Assembly (NCBI RefSeq): GCF_014647515.1
Contig: NZ_BMPI01000004.1
Span: 165,683-229,682 of the forward strand
Reading direction: 5' to 3'
Origin: Dactylosporangium sucinum
GTDB lineage: Bacteria > Actinomycetota > Actinomycetes > Mycobacteriales > Micromonosporaceae
Length of the DNA stretch: 64,000 bases
Positions 23,798 through 31,887 of the stretch are shown here, piece by piece. A program made the position numbers and the translations under genes. Numbering within the stretch: position 1 is the first letter of the stretch; each line of letters starts with the position of its first letter. Below the pieces are notes generated by a model. It saw only the letters and a program-made list of their open reading frames with translations. It did not search any database and was not told where the DNA came from.

Positions 23798-24526
23798 ATG
23801 CGCAGTGCGCTGTTTGCCGCGGAAAACATGGAGAAGGAGTCGCAACAGCCGGGGCTGCGGTTGCAGAACTCCAAGATGCTCAAGGCCGAGCTCAACGGTG
23901 AGATCATGGCCCGCACCGGCACCATGGTGGCCTACCAGGGCCAGGTTCAGTTCCAGGCGCTCGGCTCGGGCGGCATGGGCAAGTGGCTCAAGTCGAAGCT
24001 GACCGGCGAGGGCGTCCCGCTGATGAAGTGCTCCGGCCGGGGCGACGTGTTCTTCGCCGACCGCGCCGCCGACGTGCACCTCATCGACCTGGAGCCAGGC
24101 GACGCGATCTCCATCAACGGCGCGAACGTGCTCGCGTTCGACTCGACGCTGCAGTACGACATCAAGATGGTCCAGGGCATGGGCATGATGTCCTCGGCCG
24201 GCCTCTTCAACTGCGTGTTCACGGGCCACGGCCGCCTCGCGATCACCACCAAGGGCTCCCCGGTGGTCCTCAACGTCGACCAGCCGACCTACGTCGACCC
24301 GCAGGCCGCGATCTGCTGGTCGGCCAACCTGCAGACCGGCTATCACCGCGCCGACCAGCTCGGCCTCGGCACGCTCCTCGGCCGCAGCACCGGTGAGGCG
24401 TTCACGATGAGCTTCGCCGGCCAGGGCTTCGTCGTCGTGCAGCCCTCCGAGGAGCCCGCGCCGGGGGCCGCCAGCGGCGGTCAGCAGCAGCAGGGCGGCG
24501 TCCTGGGCGGTCTGCTCGGCAGCTGA
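23798..24526 (+). CDS. AIM24/TIGR00266 family protein, first of tandem pair
   Basis: 242 residues from the ATG at 23798 (GAAGGGA upstream). The AIM24 beta-roll sequence is clear: LQNSKMLKAELNGEIMARTG, GRGDVFFADRAADVHLIDL, DAISINGANVLAFDSTLQYD, GLFNCVFTGHGRLAITTKG. The tail is Gly/Gln-rich and ends GGVLGGLLGS. The family name comes from a yeast mitochondrial protein; bacterial function is unknown, though the fold resembles tryptophan-RNA-binding-attenuator-like beta rolls. The next gene is a clear paralogue with the same N-terminal and C-terminal patterns. Confidence 0.92.
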   Translation: MRSALFAAENMEKESQQPGLRLQNSKMLKAELNGEIMARTGTMVAYQGQVQFQALGSGGMGKWLKSKLTGEGVPLMKCSGRGDVFFADRAADVHLIDLEPGDAISINGANVLAFDSTLQYDIKMVQGMGMMSSAGLFNCVFTGHGRLAITTKGSPVVLNVDQPTYVDPQAAICWSANLQTGYHRADQLGLGTLLGRSTGEAFTMSFAGQGFVVVQPSEEPAPGAASGGQQQQGGVLGGLLGS

Positions 24527-24582
24527 TCATAGTTTGGTAACAGGGCCGTCCGCGCGGGCGTGGGCGGCCCTTCGCCGTTCGC

Positions 24583-24588
24583 TACGCT
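24583..24588 (+). promoter_or_regulatory. -10 TACGCT of leaderless second AIM24 gene
   Basis: TACGCT, then GCGGATC, then the GTG at 24596; supports that start over the in-frame GTG at 24560. Confidence 0.55.
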
Positions 24589-24595
24589 GCGGATC

Positions 24596-25309
24596 GTGCG
24601 TGGTGACATTTTCAAGGCCGAGAATATGGCCCAGCCCCCGACCCAGGCAGGCATGAGCCTGCAGCACTCGAAGTGCGTCAAGTACGCCGTCAACGGCGAG
24701 GTGCACGCCCGCCAGGGCGCGATGATCGCGTTCCGGGGCAACCTGCAGTTCGAGGTGAAGAGCCAGGGCGTCGGCAACTTCCTCAAGCGCGCGGTGACCG
24801 GCGAGGGCGTGTCCCTCATGGCCGTCCGCGGGCAGGGCGAGGTGTGGTTCGCCTCGGGCGCCTCCGACTGCTTCATCCTCGACATCGAGCCCAACGACGC
24901 CCTCTCGATCAACGGGCGCAACGTGCTCTGCTTCGACCCGAGCCTCCGCTACGACATCCAGATGGTCCGCGGGGCCGGCATGTTCGGCGGCGGCCTCTTC
25001 AACTGCGTCTTCACCGGCCAGGGCCGTCTCGCGATCGTCTCCGAGGGCGCCCCGATCGTCATCCCGGTGACCCCGCAGCTGCCGGTCCTCGTCGACACGG
25101 ACGCCGTCGTGGGCTGGTCGAGCAGCCTGCAGACGACGATCCAGAAGAACCAGAGCCTCAAGTCGATGCTCCGCGGCGGCTCGGGCGAGCTCTTCCAGCT
25201 CGCGCTGTCCGGCCAGGGCTTCGTGATCGTCCAGCCCAGCGAGGGTCACCCGGCCCCCCAGCAGGCGAGCAGCGGCGGCGGCCTCCTCGGCAACGTGCTC
25301 GGCGGCTGA
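24596..25309 (+). CDS. AIM24/TIGR00266 family protein, second of tandem pair
   Basis: 237 residues. It starts RGDIFKAENMAQPP, matching RSALFAAENMEK of the preceding paralogue, and continues LQHSKCVKYAVNGEVHARQG, GQGEVWFASGASDCFILDI, DALSINGRNVLCFDPSLRYD, GLFNCVFTGQGRLAIVSEG. The tail again ends in a Gly-rich LLGNVLGG. The two genes are 69 bp apart, and this one has its own leaderless promoter, so expression may be partly independent. They may form a hetero-oligomer, but that is inference. Confidence 0.92.
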   Translation: MRGDIFKAENMAQPPTQAGMSLQHSKCVKYAVNGEVHARQGAMIAFRGNLQFEVKSQGVGNFLKRAVTGEGVSLMAVRGQGEVWFASGASDCFILDIEPNDALSINGRNVLCFDPSLRYDIQMVRGAGMFGGGLFNCVFTGQGRLAIVSEGAPIVIPVTPQLPVLVDTDAVVGWSSSLQTTIQKNQSLKSMLRGGSGELFQLALSGQGFVIVQPSEGHPAPQQASSGGGLLGNVLGG

Positions 25310-25477
25310 TTCTCGGGAATTTTCATGGCTCGGGTCCGTGCAAGGCGCGACCGTCGCTCCCGCCAGACACCGGTCGGGCCGTGACGGCCCTCCCTGCCAT
25401 CGCCGTCGTGCCAAGAACCCGCGGCCTCCGGCCGCGCCAAGCGCGGCGCCGCTCACGGGCGGCGCCGCCGCGCCCTC

Positions 25478-25562
25478 AGTGCGTCGATCTTGGAGTTGTG
25501 GTGCCCGATCCGCCCGCCTTCGTGGGCTTTTGCGACCACCACAACTCCAAGATCGACGCACT
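25478..25562. repeat. Palindromic repeat family B, copy 1
   Basis: Perfect 26-bp arms beginning AGTGCGTCGATCTTGGAGTT (25478-25503), complement at 25537-25562, 33-bp spacer. It lies between convergent genes, 5 bp from the stop of the HAD gene. A second copy is at 31806-31885 with one arm difference (TTGCAG for TTGGAG). Confidence 0.92.
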
Positions 25563-25567
25563 CATGT

Positions 25568-26260
25568 TCAGGGGTGGCTGAGCGCGACCCGGAAGGCCGT
25601 GGTGAGCGCCTCGTCGAGGTGCTCGCAGAGGTCGAGCGGGTGCTCGTAGACCGCCGCCGCCCCGTGGTCGAGCAGCTCCGCGGCGCTGACCCCGCCGCTG
25701 GCCAACCCGATGCACGGAATCCCCACGTGCCCGGCCGCCTGCACGTCCCACACCGAGTCCCCGACGAACACCACCGCATCGGCCGGCAGCCCGGACCGGC
25801 GCAGCGCGACCTCGACGATGTCCGGCGACGGCTTGCTCTCCCCGGCGTCGTCCGCGCTGGTCACGGTGTCGATCAGGGAGTCCGCGCCCAGGCACGCGAG
25901 CAGCGCCTCCAGCTCGGGCCTGGAGGCCGAGGTGCACAGCACGTTTCGCAGCCCGCGCGAGCGGCAGCCCTCCAGCACCCGCCGCGCCCCCGGCAGCGGC
26001 CGCAACCGCGCCCAGTACGCCGCGTAGAGACTGCCGTGCGCCGCCCGGAGCCCGGCGTCGTCCTCTGTTGAGCGCCCGTCCCCCAGCAGGTGCCCGAGGA
26101 TCTTGTCCGACCCCATGCCGATGGCCCGATGGATGCGCGCGGCCTCGACGTCGTGGCCGTACTGCCGAAACGCCTGCCACCAGGACACCACGTGCAGGTA
26201 CACGCTGTCGACGAGCGTCCCGTCGACGTCGAACAGCACACCACTCACTGGTTTGGTCAT
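25568..26260 (-). CDS. HAD-superfamily hydrolase (beta-phosphoglucomutase/phosphatase type)
   Basis: 230 residues. Motif I GVLFDVDGTLVDSVYLHVVSW with the catalytic Asp pair, a helical C1 cap, motif II NVLCTSASRPELE, the motif III lysine in ESKPSPDIVEVAL and motif IV VFVGDSVWDVQAAGHVGI. This is the PGMB/GPH-like group acting on sugar or glycolate phosphates. ATG at 26260; the ORF extension to 26428 is antisense to the next small gene. The divergent promoter region carries an inverted GGTGATACCC repeat. Confidence 0.92.
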   Translation of the reverse strand: MTKPVSGVLFDVDGTLVDSVYLHVVSWWQAFRQYGHDVEAARIHRAIGMGSDKILGHLLGDGRSTEDDAGLRAAHGSLYAAYWARLRPLPGARRVLEGCRSRGLRNVLCTSASRPELEALLACLGADSLIDTVTSADDAGESKPSPDIVEVALRRSGLPADAVVFVGDSVWDVQAAGHVGIPCIGLASGGVSAAELLDHGAAAVYEHPLDLCEHLDEALTTAFRVALSHP

Positions 26261-26266
26261 GTTTGG

Positions 26267-26296
26267 GGTGATACCCAGGGCTGAAGGGGTATCACC
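26267..26296. promoter_or_regulatory. Inverted repeat between divergent HAD and small-protein genes
   Basis: GGTGATACCC (26267-26276) and GGGTATCACC (26287-26296), 10 bp apart. Each arm contains TATCAC placed 7 nt from the start codon on its own side, so the repeat may hold both -10 elements, an operator, or both. Confidence 0.6.
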
Positions 26297-26302
26297 GGAT
26301 GC

Positions 26303-26476
26303 ATGACCGAGCCCGACCTCCGCATGGCCGACCCGTTCCCGGGCTTCGACGTCGACGACCTCGGCGACTTCGCCGAGGAGCACCGCAGCGTCACCCTGGC
26401 CGAGCAGCTGGCCGGCGGACCCGAGCACGCCCGCGAGCCGGAGAGCCCACGCGGCCTGGCCGGCATGGACGAATGA
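26303..26476 (+). CDS. Small acidic hypothetical protein (57 aa)
   Basis: 57 residues, too short to stand out but protein-like: it starts TEPDLRMADPFPGFDVDDLG, continues DFAEEHRSVTLAEQLAGG, and ends with a Glu/Pro/Arg-rich stretch and AGMDE. Codon third positions are nearly all G or C, as in neighbouring real genes. The divergent HAD gene shares an inverted repeat with it. No family recognised; no membrane segment. Confidence 0.6.
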   Translation: MTEPDLRMADPFPGFDVDDLGDFAEEHRSVTLAEQLAGGPEHAREPESPRGLAGMDE

Positions 26477-26553
26477 CGGGTTTCGATCACCCCGATTAGC
26501 GCGTCGTCGATAAGGGCAAGTTCCCGAGTACCAACCTCGGGAGGAGGCCCTCG

Positions 26554-27630
26554 ATGGGTGCTGTCCGCGACGCGCTGGGCGACATCGTGCGGTTCGTGCC
26601 GTCGTTCCTGCTGTTCGTCGTCATCCTGGTGGTCGGCTGGCTGGTGGCCGTCGCCGTCCGCACCGCGGTGCACAAGCTGCTGGCCCGCGTCGGCTTCGAC
26701 CGGCTGGTCGAGCGCGGCGGCGTGGGCCGGGCGCTCGCCCGCACGCCGCTCGACGCCAGCGACCTGCTGGCCAAGCTGGTGTACTACGCGATCCTGCTCT
26801 TCACGCTCCAGATCGCGTTCGGGGTCTGGGGACCGAACCCGGTCTCGAGCCTGATCGAGCGCATCGTCGCCTGGCTCCCGCTCGCCGTCGTCGCCATCGT
26901 GATCGTCGTCGTGGCCGCGGCCATCGCGGCGGCCGTGCGCGAACTGACCCTGTCCACGCTCGGCGGCCTCCCGTACGGCCGCCTGCTCGCGAACCTGGCC
27001 TACTGGTTCATCCTGGGCCTCGGCGTGATCGCCGCCCTCAACCAGATCGGCATCGCCACCACCGTCACGACCCCGGTCCTGATCGCGGTCCTGGCCACCG
27101 TCGCCGGGATCCTGATCGTCGGCGTGGGCGGCGGCCTGGTCCGGCCGATGCAGCAGCGCTGGGAGGGCTGGCTCGGCCGCATGGAGCAGGAGGCCCCGGC
27201 CGTCTCCGAGCACGTCCGCGCGGCCGCCGACACCCGCCGCGCGGAGGCGGAGGCCCGCCGCGCCGCCGAGGCGGAGGCCGCTCGCCGCGCGGAAGAGGCG
27301 GAGGCGGCCCGCCAGGCCCGGGCGGAGGCCGCCCGCCAGGAGGCCGCCCGTCGCGCGGCCGAGATGCCGGCGACGCCGCCGACCCCCGGCCCGATCCCGG
27401 GCGTCACCGACGCCCCGACGATGGTCGTCCCCACGATCTCCTCGCCGCCGGCGGCCCCGACTGGCCCGGCGGCCCCGACTGGCCCGGCGGGCTCGACGGC
27501 CTCGACGTCGCCCGCGGAGACCGAGCGCGACGCCCGGCTCCAGCTCCCGACCCAGCGCCCCGTCTCCGAGCCGCCGGCCGACGCCGACCAGACCGTCGTC
27601 ATCAACCCGCCACCGCGCGACGACAAGTAG
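26554..27630 (+). CDS. Integral membrane protein with MscS-type conserved TM helices and Ala/Glu/Arg-rich tail
   Basis: 358 residues, GGGAGGAGG ribosome site. Membrane helices: FVPSFLLFVVILVVGWLVAV, LLAKLVYYAILLFTLQIAF, WLPLAVVAIVIVVVAAAIAA, LLANLAYWFILGLGVIAAL, VLIAVLATVAGILIVGVGGG. The repeated pattern of a helix followed by KLLARVGFDRLVERGG is the conserved TM-helix repeat found in mechanosensitive-channel relatives; no MscS beta domain follows. Residues of about 230-275 are a charged Ala/Arg/Glu coiled coil and about 275-358 a Pro/Ala/Thr-rich tail. Possibly a small-conductance channel or scaffold; function inferred only. Confidence 0.82.
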   Translation: MGAVRDALGDIVRFVPSFLLFVVILVVGWLVAVAVRTAVHKLLARVGFDRLVERGGVGRALARTPLDASDLLAKLVYYAILLFTLQIAFGVWGPNPVSSLIERIVAWLPLAVVAIVIVVVAAAIAAAVRELTLSTLGGLPYGRLLANLAYWFILGLGVIAALNQIGIATTVTTPVLIAVLATVAGILIVGVGGGLVRPMQQRWEGWLGRMEQEAPAVSEHVRAAADTRRAEAEARRAAEAEAARRAEEAEAARQARAEAARQEAARRAAEMPATPPTPGPIPGVTDAPTMVVPTISSPPAAPTGPAAPTGPAGSTASTSPAETERDARLQLPTQRPVSEPPADADQTVVINPPPRDDK

Positions 27631-27642
27631 ATTGACCCTCCC

Positions 27643-27676
27643 AAAACACCCCTGCGTACCGCGCAGGGGTGTTTTT
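27643..27676 (+). terminator. Intrinsic terminator
   Basis: AAAACACCCCTGC (27643-27655) pairs with GCAGGGGTGTTTT (27663-27675), 7-nt loop, ending in a five-T run. The A-run on the other side makes it usable in both directions. Confidence 0.92.
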
Positions 27677-27697
27677 CATGGAACACCGGACGACTTG

Positions 27698-27719
27698 GAC
27701 ATCACTATTTGTTGATGTC
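27698..27719. promoter_or_regulatory. Inverted repeat upstream of protease gene
   Basis: GACATCA (27698-27704) and TGATGTC (27713-27719), 8-bp spacer, about 180 bp before the subtilase start. A possible regulator site; nothing ties it to a specific protein. Confidence 0.35.
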
Positions 27720-27898
27720 ACAGATAGTTGCGTGCCGTTACCCTCGACATTCCCCTACACCGCGCTGCGGACCCGTTTTCGGAGAGTGATGCCCCCTTTC
27801 CGAAGGGTCAAAAAGCTGGCATGTTGATGCCTTGTTCCCGGGCGCATTGAGGGTCTGAGATATGCCGCCCAACATCCCGTCCACGAGAGGGGGCATGG

Positions 27899-30800
27899 AT
27901 GAGTCGACGGAGATGGGTGCGCGCCGCTGTGGCGTCCGCACTCGTTCCGCCACTACTCGTGATCGTCTCGACCAGTCCGAGCCAGGCAGCACCGATCCCG
28001 GCGAGCAGCCTGTCACTGGTCCAGAGCCTCAAGGCGGCCAAGCAGACGACGGCGTCCAAGTCGCCGACCAGTCGAATGGCCAAAACCGACCCCGCCCTGC
28101 TGAACCGCACCGACACCACCCAGGTGGCCATTGCGGTAAAGCTCGACTACGACTCGACCGCCACATACTCCGGCGAAATCGCCGGATATGAGGCGACCAG
28201 CCCGTCCGTCACCGGAAAGGCCCTTTCCGGAAGCGTGGCGGAGCAGCGGTACGAAAGCCGGATCGCCGGAATCGAGGACAAATTCCTCGCCGACCTGCGC
28301 AAGCAGGTTCCGGACGCCAAGGTCGGCCAGCGGCTGCGCACCGTCTACGGCGGCATCGCGATGTCGGTGCCGGCCAACAAGATCGGCGCGATCCTGACGA
28401 TCGACAACGTCGTCGCGGTCCAGTCCGACGTGGCGCGCGCGCCGCAGACCGACTCCAGCACCGCCTTCATCGGCGCGGACCAGACGTACCCCCAGCTCGG
28501 CGGCAAGCCGAACGCCGGCAAGGGCGTCATCTTCGGTTCGCTCGACAGCGGCGTCTGGCCGGAGCACCCGTCGTTCGCCGACAACGGCAACCTCGGTGCC
28601 CCGCCCGCCAAGGCCGACGGCACGCCGCGTGCCTGCGACTTCGGCGACAACCCCCTGACCCCGGCCAGCGACCCGTTCGTCTGCAACAACAAGCTGATCG
28701 GCGGCAAGGGCTTCCTCAACACCTACAACGCCCAGCAGCCGATGGAGGTCTACGGGTACACCGCCCGCGACTCCGACGGCCACGGCACCCACACCGCGTC
28801 GACGGCCGCCGGCAACCCGGTCGCCTCGGCGAAGGTCTTCAACGTCGAGCGCGGCCCGATCAACGGTGTCGCCCCCGGCGCGTGGGTCTCGGTGTACAAG
28901 GTCTGTGGCGCCACCGGCTGCTACAGCACCGACTCGGCCGCCGCGGTCGCCCAGGCGATCAAGGACGGCGTCAACGTCATCAACTTCTCGATCTCGGGTG
29001 GCGCGAGCCCGTACACCGACGTCGTCGAGCTGGCGTTCTTCGACGCCTACAAGGCCGGCGTCTTCGTCGCGGCCTCGGCCGGCAACGCGGGCCCCGGTGC
29101 CTCCACGGCAGACCACCTCTCGCCGTGGGTCACCACCGTGGCCGCCTCCACCCAGAAGCGCTCGTTCCAGTCGACCCTGACCGTCAGCTCCAGCGACGGC
29201 ACGCAGGTGAACCTCACGGGCGTCTCGATCACCACCGGCATCAGCAGCCCGCTTCCGGTCGTGCTGGCGTCGGCGGCGCCGTACAGCAACCCCACCTGCG
29301 AGGCCCCGGCTCCGCCCGGCCTGTTCGTCGGCAAGATCGTGGCCTGCCAGCGCAGCCCGGGCCGCATCCTGAAGGGCTTCAACGTCAAGCAGGGCGGCGC
29401 GGCCGGCATGATCCTGTACAACAACCCGGCGGCTGACGCGCTGAGCGACAACCACTGGCTGCCGACGGTGCACCTCGCCGACGGCACCGCGTTCCTGAAC
29501 TACGTCGCGGCCCACCCGGGCATCAAGGCGAAGTTCACGCAGGGCGAGAAGGTCATCGGCACCGGTGACGCGATCACGACGTTCTCGTCGCGCGGCCCCG
29601 GCGGCAACTTCATCAAGCCGGACATCACCGCGCCCGGCGCGCAGATCCTGGCCGGCAACACGCCGACGCCGGACGACCCGAGCCTCGGGCCCGCCGGCGA
29701 GTACTTCATGGCCATCGCCGGCACGTCGATGTCCTCGCCGCACATCGCCGGCTCCGCGATCCTGGAGAAGGCGCTGCACCCGAGCTTCACCCCGGGTCAG
29801 ATCAAGTCGGCGCTGATGACGACCGCGACCACCAAGGTCGTCAAGCAGAACGGCTCGACCCCGGCCGACCCGTTCGACATGGGCGCCGGTCGCGTCCAGG
29901 TCAACCTCGCCGCGAACCCCGGTCTGACCTTCGACGAGTCGGCCGACCGGATGTTCACGCTGGGCAACGACCCGGTCAACGCGGTGCAGATCAACCTGCC
30001 GTCGGTGAACGCCCCGGTCATGCCGGGCAAGCTCACCGCCGTGCGCACGGCGAAGAACGTCACCAACAAGACGCAGGTGTACCGCGTCGAGACGACGTCG
30101 CCCGCCGGCTCCAGCATCACGGCCTCGCCGAGCGTCTTCTCCATCGCGCCCGGCAAGACCCAGCAGATCTCGATCACCATCAAGTCCAGCGCGACCGAGG
30201 GCCAGTACTTCGGTGAGGTCCGCCTCAAGCCGACCGGCAACGGTCTGCCCACGCTGCACCTGCCGGTGGCCTTCGTGCCTAAGCAGGGCGACATCAAGGT
30301 GACGCAGTCCTGCACGCCCGCGTCGGTGAACCTGCTGCACAACAGCGTGTGCACCGTCACGGCGACCAACGAGACCTTCAACGACACCACCGCCGACTTC
30401 ACCACCACGTCGACGCTGAACCTGCCGATCGTCGGTGCCAACGGCGCCACGGTCGTCAACCCGTTGAAGGCCGAGAAGAAGGGCGCGTCGCTCGCCGGCG
30501 CCGTCCCGGGCACGCCGTCGCTGCAGCCGGGCACGATCGCCGGCTACATTCCGCTGGACATCTTCGGCATCGCGCCGACGGCCGTCGGCGACGAGCAGCT
30601 CGTCACCTTCAACGTGCCGAGCTACAAGTACAACGGCATCGACTACGGCGCTCTGACGATCGACTCCAACGGGTACATCATCCCGGGCGATGACGACAGC
30701 AACGAGAACAACAACTGCTGCAACATCACCGCGATCCCGGACCCGGCGAAGCCGAACAACGTCCTCGCACCGTTCTGGACCGACCTCGACGGCACGGGCG

Positions 30801-31240
30801 CGCCCGGCCTGTTCGTGGGTGTGCTCACGGACGGCGTGAGCGACTGGATCGTCGTCGAGTGGCGGGTCAACGACTTCGGCACGACCCGCCAGCGGGCGTT
30901 CCAGGTCTGGATCGGCGTCAACGGCGTCCAGGACATCGTGTTCGCCTACGACACGTCCGCCCTCAACAACCTTCCGGCTGGCCAGGACATGGTCGTCGGC
31001 GCCGAGAACGTCAGCGGCACCGGCGGTCAGGGCCTGCCCCTCAACACGCTGCCCACCGAGGACCTGCGCATCGTCAGCACCGACCCGGTGCCCGGCGCCA
31101 CGACCTCCTACACGGTGACGGTGAAGGGCCTCCTGCCCGGCACCGGCACGGTGACGACCTCGGTCGTCACACCGGCCGTTCCCGGAACGACCATCGTGAA
31201 GTCGGACGTGAAGGTCAACAGCTGGTTCAACCGCTCATAG
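27899..31240 (+). CDS. Secreted subtilisin-like serine protease (S8), multidomain
   Basis: 1113 residues with a classical signal peptide (RRRWVRAAVASALVPPLLVI, cleavage after SQAA). An I9-type propeptide (about 70-180) precedes the catalytic domain: Asp in GSLDSGVWPEHPSF (about 218), His in DGHGTHTAS (about 297), Ser in AGTSMSSPHIAG (about 613). A PA domain is inserted between His and Ser (about 440-540, SPLPVVLASAAPYSNP). A beta-sandwich follows (about 690-800), and the last 300 residues are extracellular modules including a nidogen-like region (LAPFWTDLDGTG). AGAGGGGGC ribosome site. It is an extracellular or wall-associated protease. Confidence 0.95.
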   Translation: MSRRRWVRAAVASALVPPLLVIVSTSPSQAAPIPASSLSLVQSLKAAKQTTASKSPTSRMAKTDPALLNRTDTTQVAIAVKLDYDSTATYSGEIAGYEATSPSVTGKALSGSVAEQRYESRIAGIEDKFLADLRKQVPDAKVGQRLRTVYGGIAMSVPANKIGAILTIDNVVAVQSDVARAPQTDSSTAFIGADQTYPQLGGKPNAGKGVIFGSLDSGVWPEHPSFADNGNLGAPPAKADGTPRACDFGDNPLTPASDPFVCNNKLIGGKGFLNTYNAQQPMEVYGYTARDSDGHGTHTASTAAGNPVASAKVFNVERGPINGVAPGAWVSVYKVCGATGCYSTDSAAAVAQAIKDGVNVINFSISGGASPYTDVVELAFFDAYKAGVFVAASAGNAGPGASTADHLSPWVTTVAASTQKRSFQSTLTVSSSDGTQVNLTGVSITTGISSPLPVVLASAAPYSNPTCEAPAPPGLFVGKIVACQRSPGRILKGFNVKQGGAAGMILYNNPAADALSDNHWLPTVHLADGTAFLNYVAAHPGIKAKFTQGEKVIGTGDAITTFSSRGPGGNFIKPDITAPGAQILAGNTPTPDDPSLGPAGEYFMAIAGTSMSSPHIAGSAILEKALHPSFTPGQIKSALMTTATTKVVKQNGSTPADPFDMGAGRVQVNLAANPGLTFDESADRMFTLGNDPVNAVQINLPSVNAPVMPGKLTAVRTAKNVTNKTQVYRVETTSPAGSSITASPSVFSIAPGKTQQISITIKSSATEGQYFGEVRLKPTGNGLPTLHLPVAFVPKQGDIKVTQSCTPASVNLLHNSVCTVTATNETFNDTTADFTTTSTLNLPIVGANGATVVNPLKAEKKGASLAGAVPGTPSLQPGTIAGYIPLDIFGIAPTAVGDEQLVTFNVPSYKYNGIDYGALTIDSNGYIIPGDDDSNENNNCCNITAIPDPAKPNNVLAPFWTDLDGTGAPGLFVGVLTDGVSDWIVVEWRVNDFGTTRQRAFQVWIGVNGVQDIVFAYDTSALNNLPAGQDMVVGAENVSGTGGQGLPLNTLPTEDLRIVSTDPVPGATTSYTVTVKGLLPGTGTVTTSVVTPAVPGTTIVKSDVKVNSWFNRS

Positions 31241-31350
31241 GAGCACGGCGGCCGGCTCCCCACGCGGGGAGCCGGCCGTTGCCTTCTCCACACCCGCAAA
31301 CAGCTGGAATCCGTTGACGGATATTGCACCCGGTGTGCAGGATCGACGTC

Positions 31351-31806
31351 ATGCGGACGTTTGCGAGCGCCGGCGAACTGCTGGCCGCGGTCGGTGAACA
31401 CCTCGGCTACAGCGACTGGCGCGAGGTCGCCCAGGAGCGGGTCAACCTCTTCGCCGACGCCACCGACGACCACCAGTGGATCCACGTCGACCCCGAGCGC
31501 GCCGCCGCCGGCCCGTTCGGCACGACGATCGCCCACGGCTACCTGACCCTGTCGCTGCTACCCGGCCTGGTCAGCGAGGTATACAAGGTCGAGGGCGTGC
31601 GAATGGGCATCAACTACGGCCTGGACAAGGTACGGTTCCCGGCCCCGGTCCCGGTCGGTTCGCGCATCCGGGCCGGCGTCGAGATCCTGGTCGCCGACGA
31701 CCTGGGCGAGGGCTGGCTCCAGCTGAAGAACCGCGTGACGATCGAGCGCGAGGGCGCAGACAAGCCGGTCTGCGTAGCGGAGTCCCTGGTCCGCCTCCTC
31801 CTCTAG
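31351..31806 (+). CDS. MaoC-like (R)-specific enoyl-CoA hydratase
   Basis: 151 residues from the ATG at 31351. The hydratase-2 motif is present: NLFADATDDHQWIHVDPERA with the Asp/His pair, then GPFGTTIAHGYLTLSLLP. The C-terminal half (GINYGLDKVRFPAPVPVGSR) is the usual substrate-tunnel strand. It would hydrate trans-2-enoyl-CoA to (R)-3-hydroxyacyl-CoA. It lies tail-to-tail with two acyl-CoA dehydrogenases and an SDR, consistent with an acyl-CoA catabolic set. A CAGGAT hexamer lies 7 nt before the start. Confidence 0.92.
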   Translation: MRTFASAGELLAAVGEHLGYSDWREVAQERVNLFADATDDHQWIHVDPERAAAGPFGTTIAHGYLTLSLLPGLVSEVYKVEGVRMGINYGLDKVRFPAPVPVGSRIRAGVEILVADDLGEGWLQLKNRVTIEREGADKPVCVAESLVRLLL

Positions 31807-31885
31807 CGTCGATCTTGCAGTTGTGGTGCCTGACAAACCCGGACATCGTCGGAGTGTCGCGGCACCACAACTGCAAGATCGACGC
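31806..31885. repeat. Palindromic repeat family B, copy 2
   Basis: Perfect 25-bp arms beginning GCGTCGATCTTGCAGTTGTG (31806-31830), complement at 31861-31885, 30-bp spacer. It begins on the last base of the MaoC stop codon and ends 2 bp before the convergent dehydrogenase stop, filling the gap completely. Confidence 0.93.
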
Positions 31886-31887
31886 GG

